Below, piece by piece: positions 35,236-44,699 of a stretch of 64,000 bases of DNA. Within the stretch, counting starts at the first letter, position 1. Each line of letters opens with the position of its first letter. This DNA is from Agarivorans sp. Toyoura001. GTDB taxonomy: Bacteria > Pseudomonadota > Gammaproteobacteria > Enterobacterales > Celerinatantimonadaceae. Both the position numbers and the translations under genes were made by a program. The stretch is from contig NZ_BJEQ01000019.1 in assembly GCF_005405585.1 (NCBI RefSeq), positions 1 through 64,000 on the forward strand, given 5' to 3'. A model generated the notes under the pieces. That model was not told where the DNA came from and did no database searches. It saw only the letters and a list, made by a program, of their open reading frames with translations.

Positions 35236-35960
35236 AAACCTTCCTTGTTTCTATTTTGCCAACAAAAATAGCCCGTCAGCCCGCTAGCCACTAACGCCAT
35301 TAACAACCACTGCAAAGCGTAGCCCTTATGTTTTTCAGGAGATATAGACACCAGCTGCTCTGGTGAATGTTCTAATTGGCTATCCAATACAAAAGGTAAT
35401 AAATCAATGCCCCAGTACTCAGCTAAGGCATCGATATTGACTTGCTGAACCCGTAAACCTTGCGGAAACGCTTCTAACCAATGTTGCTTATCCAACACCA
35501 CCGGTAAACTCACCTCGCGTAAACGATATCGATTTGGCAAAGCATCAGTATTTAACGCTTGTGGCAGTTCAGCGCGTTGATAAGAAGCAGGTTGCCAAGC
35601 CAAGCGCACTAATACATTGCCTTGCGGAGTGGTCGCCAAGGTATAGGCGTCGTAACCCACTTTTCCCTGCTCTACTTGGTTGTCTAGCCAAAGATTGGCG
35701 CCCACTGCGTTAATTGTTGAAACTTTTACTATCTGAAACGGCACTGCTCCATTCATTTGAACCTTATCGAGACTTGTTTCTACTAGCGACTGCTGTTGAT
35801 ACTGATCCAATAATTGCTGTTTTTGTTCACTACGTTGCCATTGCCACAATGAAAGCTTGACCATCAGCGCTATCAACGCAACCATAAGCAATACAAACAG
35901 TATCAAGCGGTAGGAAACTGTTTTTTTATCAGTCTGTTGAGAGAGCTTGCTTATGTTCAT
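35232..35960 (-). CDS. SURF1-family oxidase assembly protein
   Basis: SURF1 aids haem A insertion into subunit I. The 242-residue protein has a membrane helix near each end (about 20-39 and 216-235) with a periplasmic domain between; LSLWQWQRSEQK after the first helix and the final GYALQWLLMALVASGLTGYF are the usual landmarks. The ATG at 35960 overlaps the divergent DUF2909 start by 8 bp; there is no better in-frame start before the first helix. The gene is in the minus-strand ctaCDGE-surf1-ctaA-cyoE order. Confidence 0.88.
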   Translation of the reverse strand: MNISKLSQQTDKKTVSYRLILFVLLMVALIALMVKLSLWQWQRSEQKQQLLDQYQQQSLVETSLDKVQMNGAVPFQIVKVSTINAVGANLWLDNQVEQGKVGYDAYTLATTPQGNVLVRLAWQPASYQRAELPQALNTDALPNRYRLREVSLPVVLDKQHWLEAFPQGLRVQQVNIDALAEYWGIDLLPFVLDSQLEHSPEQLVSISPEKHKGYALQWLLMALVASGLTGYFCWQNRNKEGL

Positions 35961-36156
35961 TAAAATACTGATTACCGCACTCGTTCTGTTTGTTGTGGTA
36001 AATATGGTGTTAGCACTTCGCGTTATGCTTAAAGGCGGCGAGAAACCAATGACTCATTATCTAGCTAGGCGCTTAATGATAAGCGCATTAGTTCTCATCG
36101 TTGTGTTACTCGCCATGTCGTTGGGATACATTCAACCCAACCCTCGCCCTTATTAG
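35953..36156 (+). CDS. DUF2909-family small membrane protein
   Basis: A 67-residue protein with two membrane helices (about 2-21 and 40-59) and a basic loop KGGEKPMTHYLARRLM, fitting DUF2909, which is common in oxidase clusters. ATG 35953 has GAGAG about eight bases upstream. It is the only plus-strand gene in the cluster: it starts within the surf1 start region and its stop directly abuts the ctaE stop. The function is unknown; oxidase biogenesis is suggested by context. Confidence 0.8.
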   Translation: MFIKILITALVLFVVVNMVLALRVMLKGGEKPMTHYLARRLMISALVLIVVLLAMSLGYIQPNPRPY

Positions 36157-37032
36157 TTAGAGCACGTATACAAACAAGAATAGACACAACCACACCACGT
36201 CTACAAAGTGCCAATACCAACTGGAAGCCATAAAGGCGAAATGGCTCTTCCCGGTAAAATGGCCTTTTAGTACTCGCAAAAACATCACTGTTAGCATGAT
36301 TGCGCCCAGCGTTACGTGTAAACCATGAAAACCCGTCAATAAGAAGAAGGTATTTCCGTAAATACCTGAATCAAGCCTTAGCCCCATTTCTTGGTAAGCG
36401 TGCACATACTCTTCTACTTGGAAAAATAAGAATGCAAAGCCCAGTACCAAGGTAATAGCTAGCCATAATTTGAGCGGGCCGCGCTTATCTTTTTCCAAAC
36501 TCACGTGAGCAAAATGTAGGGTGAATGAAGATATCACCAATATAACGGTGTTAAGTAGTGGCAAGCCGTACCAGCCCATTGCCTCGGTGGTAGTACCGCC
36601 GGGGGTTTGAATAAGTGGCCAAATGGCTTCAAATTCAGGCCATAACACAGCCCCGGTCATTTCATTATTGCCTGCGCCACCTAACCATGGCACCGCGATC
36701 ATTCGGGCGTAAAATAGTGCACCAAAAAATGCACCAAAGAACATGATTTCAGAGAAAATAAACCAGCTCATGCCTTGACGAAATGAACGATCCATTTGGG
36801 CGCTGTATAAGCCATCCATACTTTCTTGAATAACATTACCAAACCAACCAAATAGCATGGTAATAATCACCACAAAACCACAGGTTAATACCCAAAGGCC
36901 GTAGCTTTGCTCGCTACCCATTTGTTGAACGCTAAAACCCGCGCCCATAGCGATGAGGAATAAACCTACCGCGCCAACAATTGGCCAAATACTTTGGGCA
37001 GGTACGTAATACTTATCATAAGGCTGCGTCAT
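36157..37032 (-). CDS. ctaE: Cytochrome c oxidase subunit III
   Basis: Subunit III of the aa3 oxidase, stabilising subunit I. A 291-residue protein with seven membrane helices; FFGAFFGALFYARM, HFAHVSLEKDKR and GFHGLHVTLGAIML are family hallmarks. Its start lies within the end of ctaG (17-bp overlap). Confidence 0.96.
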   Translation of the reverse strand: MTQPYDKYYVPAQSIWPIVGAVGLFLIAMGAGFSVQQMGSEQSYGLWVLTCGFVVIITMLFGWFGNVIQESMDGLYSAQMDRSFRQGMSWFIFSEIMFFGAFFGALFYARMIAVPWLGGAGNNEMTGAVLWPEFEAIWPLIQTPGGTTTEAMGWYGLPLLNTVILVISSFTLHFAHVSLEKDKRGPLKLWLAITLVLGFAFLFFQVEEYVHAYQEMGLRLDSGIYGNTFFLLTGFHGLHVTLGAIMLTVMFLRVLKGHFTGKSHFAFMASSWYWHFVDVVWLCLFLFVYVL

Positions 37033-37597
37033 TGCTCACCTCTCCATCAGCACGTGTTTGTGCAGTTTCAGATTCATTTAGCTCAGCACCCTCTACCGCA
37101 AATAAGGTGTAAGCCAAGGTTAATGTGTTTATATCTTCAGGTAATTCGGGGGCGACATAAAAAAACAAAGGCATGTCTTGTTGCTCACCCGGTGCGAGGG
37201 TTTGTTGTTCAAAACAAAAACAACTCACTTTTTTAAGATGATTAGCCGCGAGACCAGGGCTTACCGAAGGCACTGCTTGTACTGTTCCTCGGCGAGCGGT
37301 GAAGTTACTGGCGCTAAAATCGACTTGTAAGGTTTCACCTGGATGAACTTTCACCCGGTTAACCTTAGGGCCAAATTTCCAGTTAAGTCCCTGTGGCACG
37401 TAACTTATAAACTCCACCGTAACTATACGCTGCTCATCGGTAGCCATACTTACTTCGCTAGCTGTTTTGGCGGTTTTTCCGTTAATACCGGTGACTTTGC
37501 AGAATACGTCGTACAAAGGCACTAAGGCATAACCAAAGCCAAACATTGCCACCACTACCAATAGCAGTCGCACAACTAAGCGGCGATGGCCAAGCAT
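37016..37597 (-). CDS. ctaG: Cytochrome c oxidase assembly protein CtaG (Cox11)
   Basis: Cox11/CtaG delivers copper to CuB in subunit I. A 193-residue protein with an N-terminal membrane helix (about 9-29) and a periplasmic immunoglobulin-like domain carrying the copper motif CFCF (in VSCFCFEQQ). It lies one base downstream of ctaD and overlaps ctaE, the usual gene order ctaD-ctaG-ctaE. Confidence 0.96.
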   Translation of the reverse strand: MLGHRRLVVRLLLVVVAMFGFGYALVPLYDVFCKVTGINGKTAKTASEVSMATDEQRIVTVEFISYVPQGLNWKFGPKVNRVKVHPGETLQVDFSASNFTARRGTVQAVPSVSPGLAANHLKKVSCFCFEQQTLAPGEQQDMPLFFYVAPELPEDINTLTLAYTLFAVEGAELNESETAQTRADGEVSNDAAL

Positions 37598-37598
37598 C

Positions 37599-39188
37599 TT
37601 ATTTAATCTCCGGTGGAGTAGTGAAGCTGTGATAAGGCGCAGGCGAAGGCAGGTTATCCCACTCTAAGCCTTCGGCACCTTCCCAGGGTTTAGCAGGAGC
37701 AGGCTCTCCACTGCGAATACACTTAATCACCAAGTACAAGAAGATGAACTGCGATAAACCAAAGGCAAAACCACCAATACTCACGATTGCGTTTACATCA
37801 GCAAATTGCAGGGCGTAATCAGGGATCCTGCGAGGCATTCCTCCCAAACCTAAAAAGTGCATAGGGAAAAACAGCACATTTACTGATACCAGCGAGCACC
37901 AGAAGTGCAATCGACCTAAGCCTTCGTCATACATTCTGCCCGACCATTTGGGTAGCCAATAATAAGCCGCAGCCATAATCGAGAAGATGGCTCCTGTCAC
38001 CAATACATAGTGGAAGTGCGCCACCACAAAGTAGGTATCGTGGTACTGAAAATCCACCGGAGTAATCGCCAGCATCAAACCTGAGAAACCACCAATGGTG
38101 AACAGTACAATAAAGGCAATCGCAAACAACATGGGGGTTTCAAAGGTTAAAGAGCCTTTCCACATAGTGGCGACCCAGTTAAATACCTTCACCCCTGTGG
38201 GCACCGAAATCAACATGGTACAGAACATGAAAAATAGTTCTGCTTCCACCGGCATTCCAGTGGTAAACATATGGTGCGCCCACACCACAAAGCTTAGTCC
38301 TGCGATAGACGCCGTTGCGTAAACCATCGAAGAATAACCAAACAGCGGTTTACGAGAGAACGCGGGAACAATTGCCGAGATAATGCCAAAGGAGGGCAGA
38401 ATCATAATGTAAACTTCAGGATGGCCGAAGAACCAGAAAATATGCTGGAACAACACCGGGTCCCCCCCTCCCGCAGCATCAAAGAAGGAGGTTCCAAAGT
38501 ATTTATCAGTTAACACCATTGTCACCGCCCCCGCCAATACCGGCATTACCGCAATCAGCAAAAAGGCCGTAATAAACCAAGTCCATACAAACAACGGCAG
38601 CTTCATGTAGGTCATACCTGGGGCGCGTAAGTTCATAATGGTAACAATCACGTTAATCGCTCCCATGATCGAGCTTATCCCCATAATATGTATCGCAAAC
38701 ACAAATAGGGCGGTGCTGTCTGGGCTGTATTTAGTTGATAACGGAGCGTAAAAAGTCCAACCAAAATTGGGGCCGCCACCTTCCATAAACAGCGATGCCA
38801 ACAGAATGCTGAAGGCAAAGGGTAAAATCCAGAAGCTCCAGTTATTCATGCGTGGCAATGCCATATCCGGCGCGCCAATCATCATTGGTACTAACCAGTT
38901 AGCTAAGCCCGTGAAGGCTGGCATCACCGCACCAAATACCATGATAAGGCCATGCACCGTAGTCATTTGATTAAAGAAATTAGGCTCAACCAGTTGCAAG
39001 CCTGGTTGGAACAGCTCGGCGCGAATAATCATCGCCATGGCTCCACCAACAATAAACATGGCAAAGCTGAACCATAAGTACATTGAACCAATGTCTTTAT
39101 GGTTGGTGGTTAGTACCCAACGCATTAATCCGCGAGGGGCATGGTGGTGTTCTTCATGGTCTGAGTGAACGTCACTAATCGTGCTCAT
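37599..39188 (-). CDS. ctaD: Cytochrome c oxidase subunit I
   Basis: The catalytic subunit holding haem a, haem a3 and CuB. A 529-residue, 12-helix protein. The haem a ligand is in TVHGLIMVFG, the cross-linked CuB His-Tyr in GHPEVYIMILP, the CuB pair in WAHHMFTTG and the haem ligands in VVAHFHYVLVTG. GHPEVY with the Tyr marks a type A (aa3) oxidase, not cbb3. N-terminus has a His-rich stretch, HSDHEEHHHAPRG. Confidence 0.98.
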   Translation of the reverse strand: MSTISDVHSDHEEHHHAPRGLMRWVLTTNHKDIGSMYLWFSFAMFIVGGAMAMIIRAELFQPGLQLVEPNFFNQMTTVHGLIMVFGAVMPAFTGLANWLVPMMIGAPDMALPRMNNWSFWILPFAFSILLASLFMEGGGPNFGWTFYAPLSTKYSPDSTALFVFAIHIMGISSIMGAINVIVTIMNLRAPGMTYMKLPLFVWTWFITAFLLIAVMPVLAGAVTMVLTDKYFGTSFFDAAGGGDPVLFQHIFWFFGHPEVYIMILPSFGIISAIVPAFSRKPLFGYSSMVYATASIAGLSFVVWAHHMFTTGMPVEAELFFMFCTMLISVPTGVKVFNWVATMWKGSLTFETPMLFAIAFIVLFTIGGFSGLMLAITPVDFQYHDTYFVVAHFHYVLVTGAIFSIMAAAYYWLPKWSGRMYDEGLGRLHFWCSLVSVNVLFFPMHFLGLGGMPRRIPDYALQFADVNAIVSIGGFAFGLSQFIFLYLVIKCIRSGEPAPAKPWEGAEGLEWDNLPSPAPYHSFTTPPEIK

Positions 39189-39199
39189 TGTCTGTCTCC

Positions 39200-40330
39200 C
39201 TACTGCGCTGCGTTTTGCACGGCCACAACATCCTTGGCCTGCACTAAGTCACCCGTATCATTACCCCAAGCATTTCGCTCATAAGTAATCACCGCAGCTA
39301 GCTCTTTCAAACCAAGCTGTTTACCAAAGGCTTGCATGGCTGTGCCAGGCTCGCCATTTACCACCACTTCAATATGTTTAGTCACATCACCTAACGCGAT
39401 TGGACTGTCTTTTAAAGCGGGGAACACGCCAGGTAAACCTAAGCCGTTAACTTGGTGACAAGCAGCACAGCTTTTCTCATACACTTTTTCGCCTAACGAC
39501 ATCAGCTCATCTTGCTGCATCGTCATGGCCACCAGTTCTAGCTCTTGCGCTTGCTTGGCTAAATAGGCAGCTTCTTTCTCTGCCAACCAAGCATCATATT
39601 CGGCTTGGGGTTTGGCAATGACAACAATAGGCATAAAGCCATGGTCTTTTCCACATAGCTCAGCACATTGGCCACGGTAAATGCCGGGTTTATCAATGAT
39701 GGTCCATGCTTCGTTAATAAAACCTGGGTTAGCATCTTTTTTAACAGCAAAGTCAGGCACCCACCAAGAGTGAATAACGTCTTCAGAGGTCATGAGGAAG
39801 CGGACTTTTTTACCGATTGGCAATACGAGGGGGTGGTCAACTTCAAGCAAATAGTTTTTGCGCTTTTCCAGTTTGCCGTTTACTTCATCCCAATCAGATG
39901 CCATTACACTGTAAAACTCTAAATCTTGGTCAAAGTACTTGTAGTGCCACTTCCACTGGGAACCTGTCACTTGAATGGTAATGTCGGCATCGGAAGGGTC
40001 TTCCATTGCCAGCAGGGTTTTAGTGGCTGGAATCGCCATGCCTATCAAAATGATAAAGGGAATGATGGTCCAGATAATTTCCACTTTAGTGCTTTCGTGG
40101 AATTGAGCAGGAACCGCTCCTTTGGATTTACGGTGATGGTAAATCGACCAAAACATAGCGCCAAATACCAAAACACCAATGGCACAACAAATATAGAAAA
40201 TTGTCATGTGCAAGCCATAAACTTGCTCACTGATGGCAGTAACACCAGGACGTAAATTAAAAGACATCTCTTGCGCAAACAAATGCGGCGAAAAAAATGT
40301 CAGCACTAATAGCTGAATCCATCGGCCCAC
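39200..40330 (-). CDS. ctaC: Cytochrome c oxidase subunit II with fused cytochrome c domain
   Basis: Accepts electrons from cytochrome c. GTG 40330, preceded by AAGGAG at six bases, gives 376 residues with a signal peptide ending LFAQ; a longer TTG frame to 40363 lacks a ribosome site. Two membrane helices (about 43-62, 85-104) are followed by the CuA domain: His187, Cys222, Cys226, His230 and Met233 are all present. A C-terminal cytochrome c domain (from about 270) has CAACH (288-292) and axial Met332, so this is a caa3-type subunit. Confidence 0.96.
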   Translation of the reverse strand: MGRWIQLLVLTFFSPHLFAQEMSFNLRPGVTAISEQVYGLHMTIFYICCAIGVLVFGAMFWSIYHHRKSKGAVPAQFHESTKVEIIWTIIPFIILIGMAIPATKTLLAMEDPSDADITIQVTGSQWKWHYKYFDQDLEFYSVMASDWDEVNGKLEKRKNYLLEVDHPLVLPIGKKVRFLMTSEDVIHSWWVPDFAVKKDANPGFINEAWTIIDKPGIYRGQCAELCGKDHGFMPIVVIAKPQAEYDAWLAEKEAAYLAKQAQELELVAMTMQQDELMSLGEKVYEKSCAACHQVNGLGLPGVFPALKDSPIALGDVTKHIEVVVNGEPGTAMQAFGKQLGLKELAAVITYERNAWGNDTGDLVQAKDVVAVQNAAQ

Positions 40331-40533
40331 AGCGCTCTCCTTTGCAGTAGCCAACGACAACAACTTTCCATGCTAGGAAAGTAGCTGCGAATAAAGGGAA
40401 AATCCCCACCCCAAAAGCATAGGCTATTACAGCTAAATACAACCTACTGTTTATAAATTAACCCCTAAGTTAAAGAAATGTAAATACATTGTTGAGATTT
40501 TTATGGATAAAGACAAAAGATGTGATGTTAACG

Positions 40534-40566
40534 ACAAAAGCCCAAATCAGAGTGATTTGGGCTTCA
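40534..40566 (-). terminator. Rho-independent terminator after lexA
   Basis: Perfect 11-bp stem AAGCCCAAATC/GATTTGGGCTT (40538-40548, 40554-40564), followed on the minus strand by TTTT. It separates lexA from the cta operon. The remaining gap 40331-40533 should hold the ctaC promoter, which I cannot place. Confidence 0.88.
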
Positions 40567-40595
40567 AAATGGGGGAACTTATTGTTGAATAAGGC

Positions 40596-41240
40596 TTACA
40601 TCCAATCGGCAGTGCGAATAATACCTACCGCTAAACCTTCTATTTCGATGTTCTGATATTCAAGATCAACTTCAATGGTTGATAACTCTTCATTCTCGGG
40701 ATGTAAGTACACCATCTTACCGTCTCGCTCAAAACGTTTAACCGTAACATCTTCATCTAAACGAGCCACAACCACCTGTCCATTGTGCACCTGGGTGGTT
40801 TTATGCACGGCTAATAAATCACCATCCATAATGCCGATATCTTTCATGCTCATGCCCTGTACTCGCAGTAAATAATCGGCATGCGGATTAAATAAGCTAG
40901 CATCTACGGCATAATGAGATTCAACGTGCTCCTGCGCCAAAATAGGCTCACCCGCAGCAACTTGACCGATTAACGGCAAGCCTAGCTCAGGCTCTACAGT
41001 GGCTTCATTTGCACTAGCCGGCAAGTACGCTTCACTAATACGGATCCCTCGCGACGCACCAGGAATCATTTCAATCGCACCTTTTTTAGCTAAAGCTCTA
41101 AGGTGTTCTTCTGCTGCATTAGCCGAGCGAAATCCTAGCTCTTTAGCAATTTCGGCACGCGTTGGAGGCATACCAGTATCGTTAATATGGCGGCGAATAA
41201 GTTCAAACACTTCTGTTTGGCGGGGCGTTAAAGGCTTCAT
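40596..41240 (-). CDS. lexA: SOS repressor LexA
   Basis: LexA represses SOS genes and cleaves itself when RecA is active. The 214-residue protein has an N-terminal winged helix ([26 protein letters not shown]), the Ala96-Gly97 cleavage site in GQVAAGEP, and the Ser131 (GMSM) and Lys168 (VTVKRF) dyad. Two consensus SOS boxes lie immediately upstream, so it autoregulates. It is followed by a terminator, so the downstream cta genes are separate. Confidence 0.98.
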   Translation of the reverse strand: MKPLTPRQTEVFELIRRHINDTGMPPTRAEIAKELGFRSANAAEEHLRALAKKGAIEMIPGASRGIRISEAYLPASANEATVEPELGLPLIGQVAAGEPILAQEHVESHYAVDASLFNPHADYLLRVQGMSMKDIGIMDGDLLAVHKTTQVHNGQVVVARLDEDVTVKRFERDGKMVYLHPENEELSTIEVDLEYQNIEIEGLAVGIIRTADWM

Positions 41241-41247
41241 AGTCTAC

Positions 41248-41283
41248 CTGTAAGTTTATACAGCACACTGTTAGTATATACAG
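41248..41283 (-). promoter_or_regulatory. Two SOS (LexA) boxes
   Basis: CTGTAAGTTTATACAG (41248-41263) and CTGTTAGTATATACAG (41268-41283) both fit CTGT-N8-ACAG exactly, 20 bp apart centre to centre, beginning 8 bp before the lexA start codon. The paired arrangement matches lexA of enteric bacteria. Confidence 0.96.
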
Positions 41284-41356
41284 CATACATTTAGACGCAA
41301 GGTTTTATCCTAATTCTGATTTTGTTACTGTTGATTCAAAGTGATAGGAGGCAAAG

Positions 41357-41854
41357 ATGAACCTTGAGATAGTTGAAGTATCAGCTCAATATGACCAAGA
41401 TCTACAGCGAATAATCAAACAGGTTGGCCAAGAGTATGGCGCGGTAGGTGAAGGCTTTGGCCCCTCTGATGCCGAAGTTAACAATATGAGTCAATACTAC
41501 ACACAGCAAAATCACAGCAGGTACATGGTCGCGTTGTTAGGTAATAAGGTCGTTGGCGGCTGCGGCATTGCGCCTTTTGCCGATAGTAAAGATACCAGTG
41601 AGTTAAAAAAGTTATTTTTGCTAGAAGAAGCTAGAGGCCAAGGTCTTGGTAAAAAGCTCTCTTTAGCCTGCCTAGCATTTGCCTTAGAGCAGGGATTTTC
41701 TCGCTGTTACCTAGATACCCTTAGCAATATGTCGGCAGCGATTAAACTATACGAAGGCCTCGGTTTTGAACACTTATCTGCACCTTTACAAGGTACAGCC
41801 CATAATGGCTGCGATGTTTGGATGCTAAAGCAACTTTTAAAGCAGGGAACTTAA
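41357..41854 (+). CDS. GNAT-family N-acetyltransferase
   Basis: A 165-residue acetyltransferase with the acetyl-CoA loop ARGQGLGKKL (about residues 92-101) and a C-terminal strand LDTLSNMSAAIKLYEGLGFE. The substrate is unknown. AGGAGGC lies seven bases before ATG 41357. It is divergent from lexA, within about 75 bp of the SOS boxes, so DNA-damage effects on its expression are possible but not shown. A hairpin terminator follows. Confidence 0.88.
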   Translation: MNLEIVEVSAQYDQDLQRIIKQVGQEYGAVGEGFGPSDAEVNNMSQYYTQQNHSRYMVALLGNKVVGGCGIAPFADSKDTSELKKLFLLEEARGQGLGKKLSLACLAFALEQGFSRCYLDTLSNMSAAIKLYEGLGFEHLSAPLQGTAHNGCDVWMLKQLLKQGT

Positions 41855-41856
41855 CA

Positions 41857-41896
41857 ATAGCGCTAATCCTGACAGGATAGCGCTATCGAAATTTTC
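41857..41896 (+). terminator. Hairpin terminator after the GNAT gene
   Basis: ATAGCGCTA/TAGCGCTAT (41857-41865, 41878-41886) with a further inner TCCT/AGGA pairing, then a T-rich tail. Confidence 0.75.
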
Positions 41897-41912
41897 TTTT
41901 GAAAAAAACTTA

Positions 41913-44699
41913 CTATTGCTGAAGCTCAAATGCACCAATATCTACGCCCAAACCTGATACCCTTGCACTTCCTGCTAAATCCTTACTCGGTAGCTCAAGG
42001 TTATCAACACCATTATCAACGGCCTCACTAGTCAAATTCAAACTGAAGTCACTCTCTAGCCCTTGAGAGATCTTGTCGCTTACAATGTTACTTTCGTTCA
42101 CAAACTCACTATTATTTAGTAGCTCTGTAAAACGAGATGAAAACAAGTTATGACGAGTAACGCTTTGCTCACCGCTAACGCTAAATACTGAACCATCGAG
42201 TTCTGAATCATCAACACTCTCTAAGTTGTCAGTCAGTGCGACAATATTGTTTTCAAAAACAATGGCTGATAATGGAAAGAGCGAGTGGTCACTAAAGAAA
42301 GAATACATATCTATTAGAGTATTATTGCTTACTTTTACAGATTCTTTAAGCTGCTCTGATTCTGCTTGACCCAGTGAATTTCCAATTAGCGTCGCCCGGC
42401 TGTTTTGCAAAACAATAAGATTATTGTTCACCGATGAGCCCGGTGGTAAGTTAATAAGTGTACCATTAGTGTCTTTCACATTTATGGAGTTGTGAGTAAT
42501 TCGTATAGGCTTATCTGAAGTAATCATTGAGCCGCGATAACCAGAAATGTGGATATCACTGTTAACAATACTCCCCCCGCTCACCTTTATTGCACTGTCT
42601 GTATCAGCAATAACGTGTAGATTTAGACCATCAATGTGTAACTCAGAAGTACTGGTTATCGAGGCTCCATCTGCATAAGCACCTGACTTTAACCACAATT
42701 CTGTATTAGCATCCCCTTTCAAGGTTAAGTTTCTATCAAAAGTAACGCTACCACTGTAGATCCCAGGCGCTATGTTTAAAATCGTCTCACCAACTTCTAG
42801 CTCATCAGCTTGAGCCTTCAACTCCGCCATCGATGAAGTAATCGCGAGCAAACTTGAAAACTGTTGCTCATACACCAAGCTACCATCTTTGTAGTCTTTC
42901 ACATTGATGCCAATACTCACTTTTCCATGAGCACTTGGTTTAGATAGCACCAGTTCGACAGAAGGATTACGAAAAGATGGCACATCACACTGAGCTAACT
43001 TAGAAGAAAAGGTGCACACCATTTCATCGTCTAAAACATTAATTCCAACAATCTCCATTCCCAATGAGCTGCTTGGTAAACTAATATCTAAAGCCTGCTC
43101 TAGGTAGCGACTGCTATCGATTTCTAATTTATAGAAGAACTCATCTTTGATGTCGTCTAAAACAACCGCAAAATCGTTAGCATTAATCCTGCTTTCTGTA
43201 TAAGGTCGTTGGTGAAGTGTTAGACTGCGTGAAAACGAAGGTTCTTCCTGTGCTGAAGTCATTAGTGGGTTATTAAAATCAAGTGCAATTTTATGCTTCG
43301 TTTCACCTACGTCTAGACTTCTATTTTTAAACTCTAATATAGCTAAATCTAAGTTTTCGAGAGGGTGGTTTTGGTAACCTATAAAATCTGAATAATCTGT
43401 GACATTACACTTTAGTAAATTATTTTCTATAGAACAGTGGTCACTTTCTTCAATATTCCATTCGATAGTTTCCGGGAAACTCACTGTAAACGAAAAATCG
43501 CTGATCGCATCAGCTAAACGTTTATCTATATTTCCAAATAACCGTAACGTGTAACTGGAACTTTCAAGCCCAACCAATGTATCTATAAACGAGTTAGGTA
43601 TACCGATGTTGATAGAAGGTTTAGACGTTGCATCTACAGGAGAAGAATCAATACCAACAAACTCTAAATAATTCGACCACCCATCTCCATCGTCATCATC
43701 CTCTCCATTTGCTTCAAGATGGTCAAGCCCATAATAAATCTCCCAACCATCCCACATTCCATCACCGTCGCTATCATTTAAGTTGCTGAGAACTCTGTGG
43801 GTTAGAAAATGTAAAGGAGCTTCCCTAACTGTCGAGTTTGACTCATCAAAGGGAAATAACTCTAGATTGTTTTTCTTCGGATTTGGATTAAATGTAGTGC
43901 TATACGAGCTTGAGTCGCCCTTAACAGTAAAGTGCCCGTCGTCAACATTTAGCCCTGACATTAACAATTGGTCACTTGTTAAATCTACACGACCATGAGC
44001 CCCCAAATAAATACTACCCTTTACCTCAACCATATTTTCACTATTGGCATTCGACTCAAGCCAAGAGACGTTATCTAAGAGTATTTGCTGAGCTTGATTC
44101 TCATCAGTCATGATCAAGTTCATGCGTGTATCTTTGGTGAGGCTGCGGGTAATACGGAAGTCAACATTACCATTGAGCTGACTATAGTGATTTGAGTTAG
44201 AAGAGATGGAGAAATCCGTGTACTTAACCGAGTAATTATCTAAATAATGTCCACTAGCACTATTCAAAGCCTTAATTGTTAGAGTGTATGAACCATTGAC
44301 TGTTGCATTGTTTATAAGGCATTCATTAAATGAGACTGATACCTCTCCTAACCAGGTGCTTGTATCTACATCGCTATGCTCTTCAAAGTTTCCGCTATCA
44401 CAGCTTAGAGAAGAGTATAGGCCAGGAAAATCCCCAATACCGAACATTAAATACAAAAAGCTATCAGGGGAAATAAGATCTTTAGCGCTTAATTCCCCAT
44501 TGCTTTTAAGTTGAGAAGAATAAAACGCAGCACGAGAAAACTGATGTGCGTTAGCAGAATTAACCACCGCTAATTCTTCGCTTCCTTCGTATTGAGCTCT
44601 AGCCTCACTTATTGAACTGGAACCTGACGAACCACCACAACCTACGAGAGTGTGAATGGAAGCGGCAAATAGCCCGCATAATATGATATTGTATTTCAT
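41913..44699 (-). CDS. Large exported lipoprotein with Ca-binding repeats and a beta-helix-like C-terminus
   Basis: I do not recognise this 928-residue protein overall. ATG 44699, with AAGGGA about nine bases upstream, gives a lipoprotein signal ending LVGC and a Ser/Gly linker; an ATG six codons earlier is possible. Around residues 305-345 it has acidic DSDGDGMWDGWE and EDDDDGDGWSNYLEF, thrombospondin-3/EF-hand-like calcium loops. The last third (about 640-925) has repeated short strands with N and G turns and ends VDIGAFELQQ, typical of right-handed beta-helix surface proteins. Base composition is A/T-richer than the flanks. With the adjacent metzincin it forms an accessory insert between lexA/GNAT and plsB. 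A polysaccharide or surface role is only a guess. Confidence 0.7.
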   Translation of the reverse strand: MKYNIILCGLFAASIHTLVGCGGSSGSSSISEARAQYEGSEELAVVNSANAHQFSRAAFYSSQLKSNGELSAKDLISPDSFLYLMFGIGDFPGLYSSLSCDSGNFEEHSDVDTSTWLGEVSVSFNECLINNATVNGSYTLTIKALNSASGHYLDNYSVKYTDFSISSNSNHYSQLNGNVDFRITRSLTKDTRMNLIMTDENQAQQILLDNVSWLESNANSENMVEVKGSIYLGAHGRVDLTSDQLLMSGLNVDDGHFTVKGDSSSYSTTFNPNPKKNNLELFPFDESNSTVREAPLHFLTHRVLSNLNDSDGDGMWDGWEIYYGLDHLEANGEDDDDGDGWSNYLEFVGIDSSPVDATSKPSINIGIPNSFIDTLVGLESSSYTLRLFGNIDKRLADAISDFSFTVSFPETIEWNIEESDHCSIENNLLKCNVTDYSDFIGYQNHPLENLDLAILEFKNRSLDVGETKHKIALDFNNPLMTSAQEEPSFSRSLTLHQRPYTESRINANDFAVVLDDIKDEFFYKLEIDSSRYLEQALDISLPSSSLGMEIVGINVLDDEMVCTFSSKLAQCDVPSFRNPSVELVLSKPSAHGKVSIGINVKDYKDGSLVYEQQFSSLLAITSSMAELKAQADELEVGETILNIAPGIYSGSVTFDRNLTLKGDANTELWLKSGAYADGASITSTSELHIDGLNLHVIADTDSAIKVSGGSIVNSDIHISGYRGSMITSDKPIRITHNSINVKDTNGTLINLPPGSSVNNNLIVLQNSRATLIGNSLGQAESEQLKESVKVSNNTLIDMYSFFSDHSLFPLSAIVFENNIVALTDNLESVDDSELDGSVFSVSGEQSVTRHNLFSSRFTELLNNSEFVNESNIVSDKISQGLESDFSLNLTSEAVDNGVDNLELPSKDLAGSARVSGLGVDIGAFELQQ

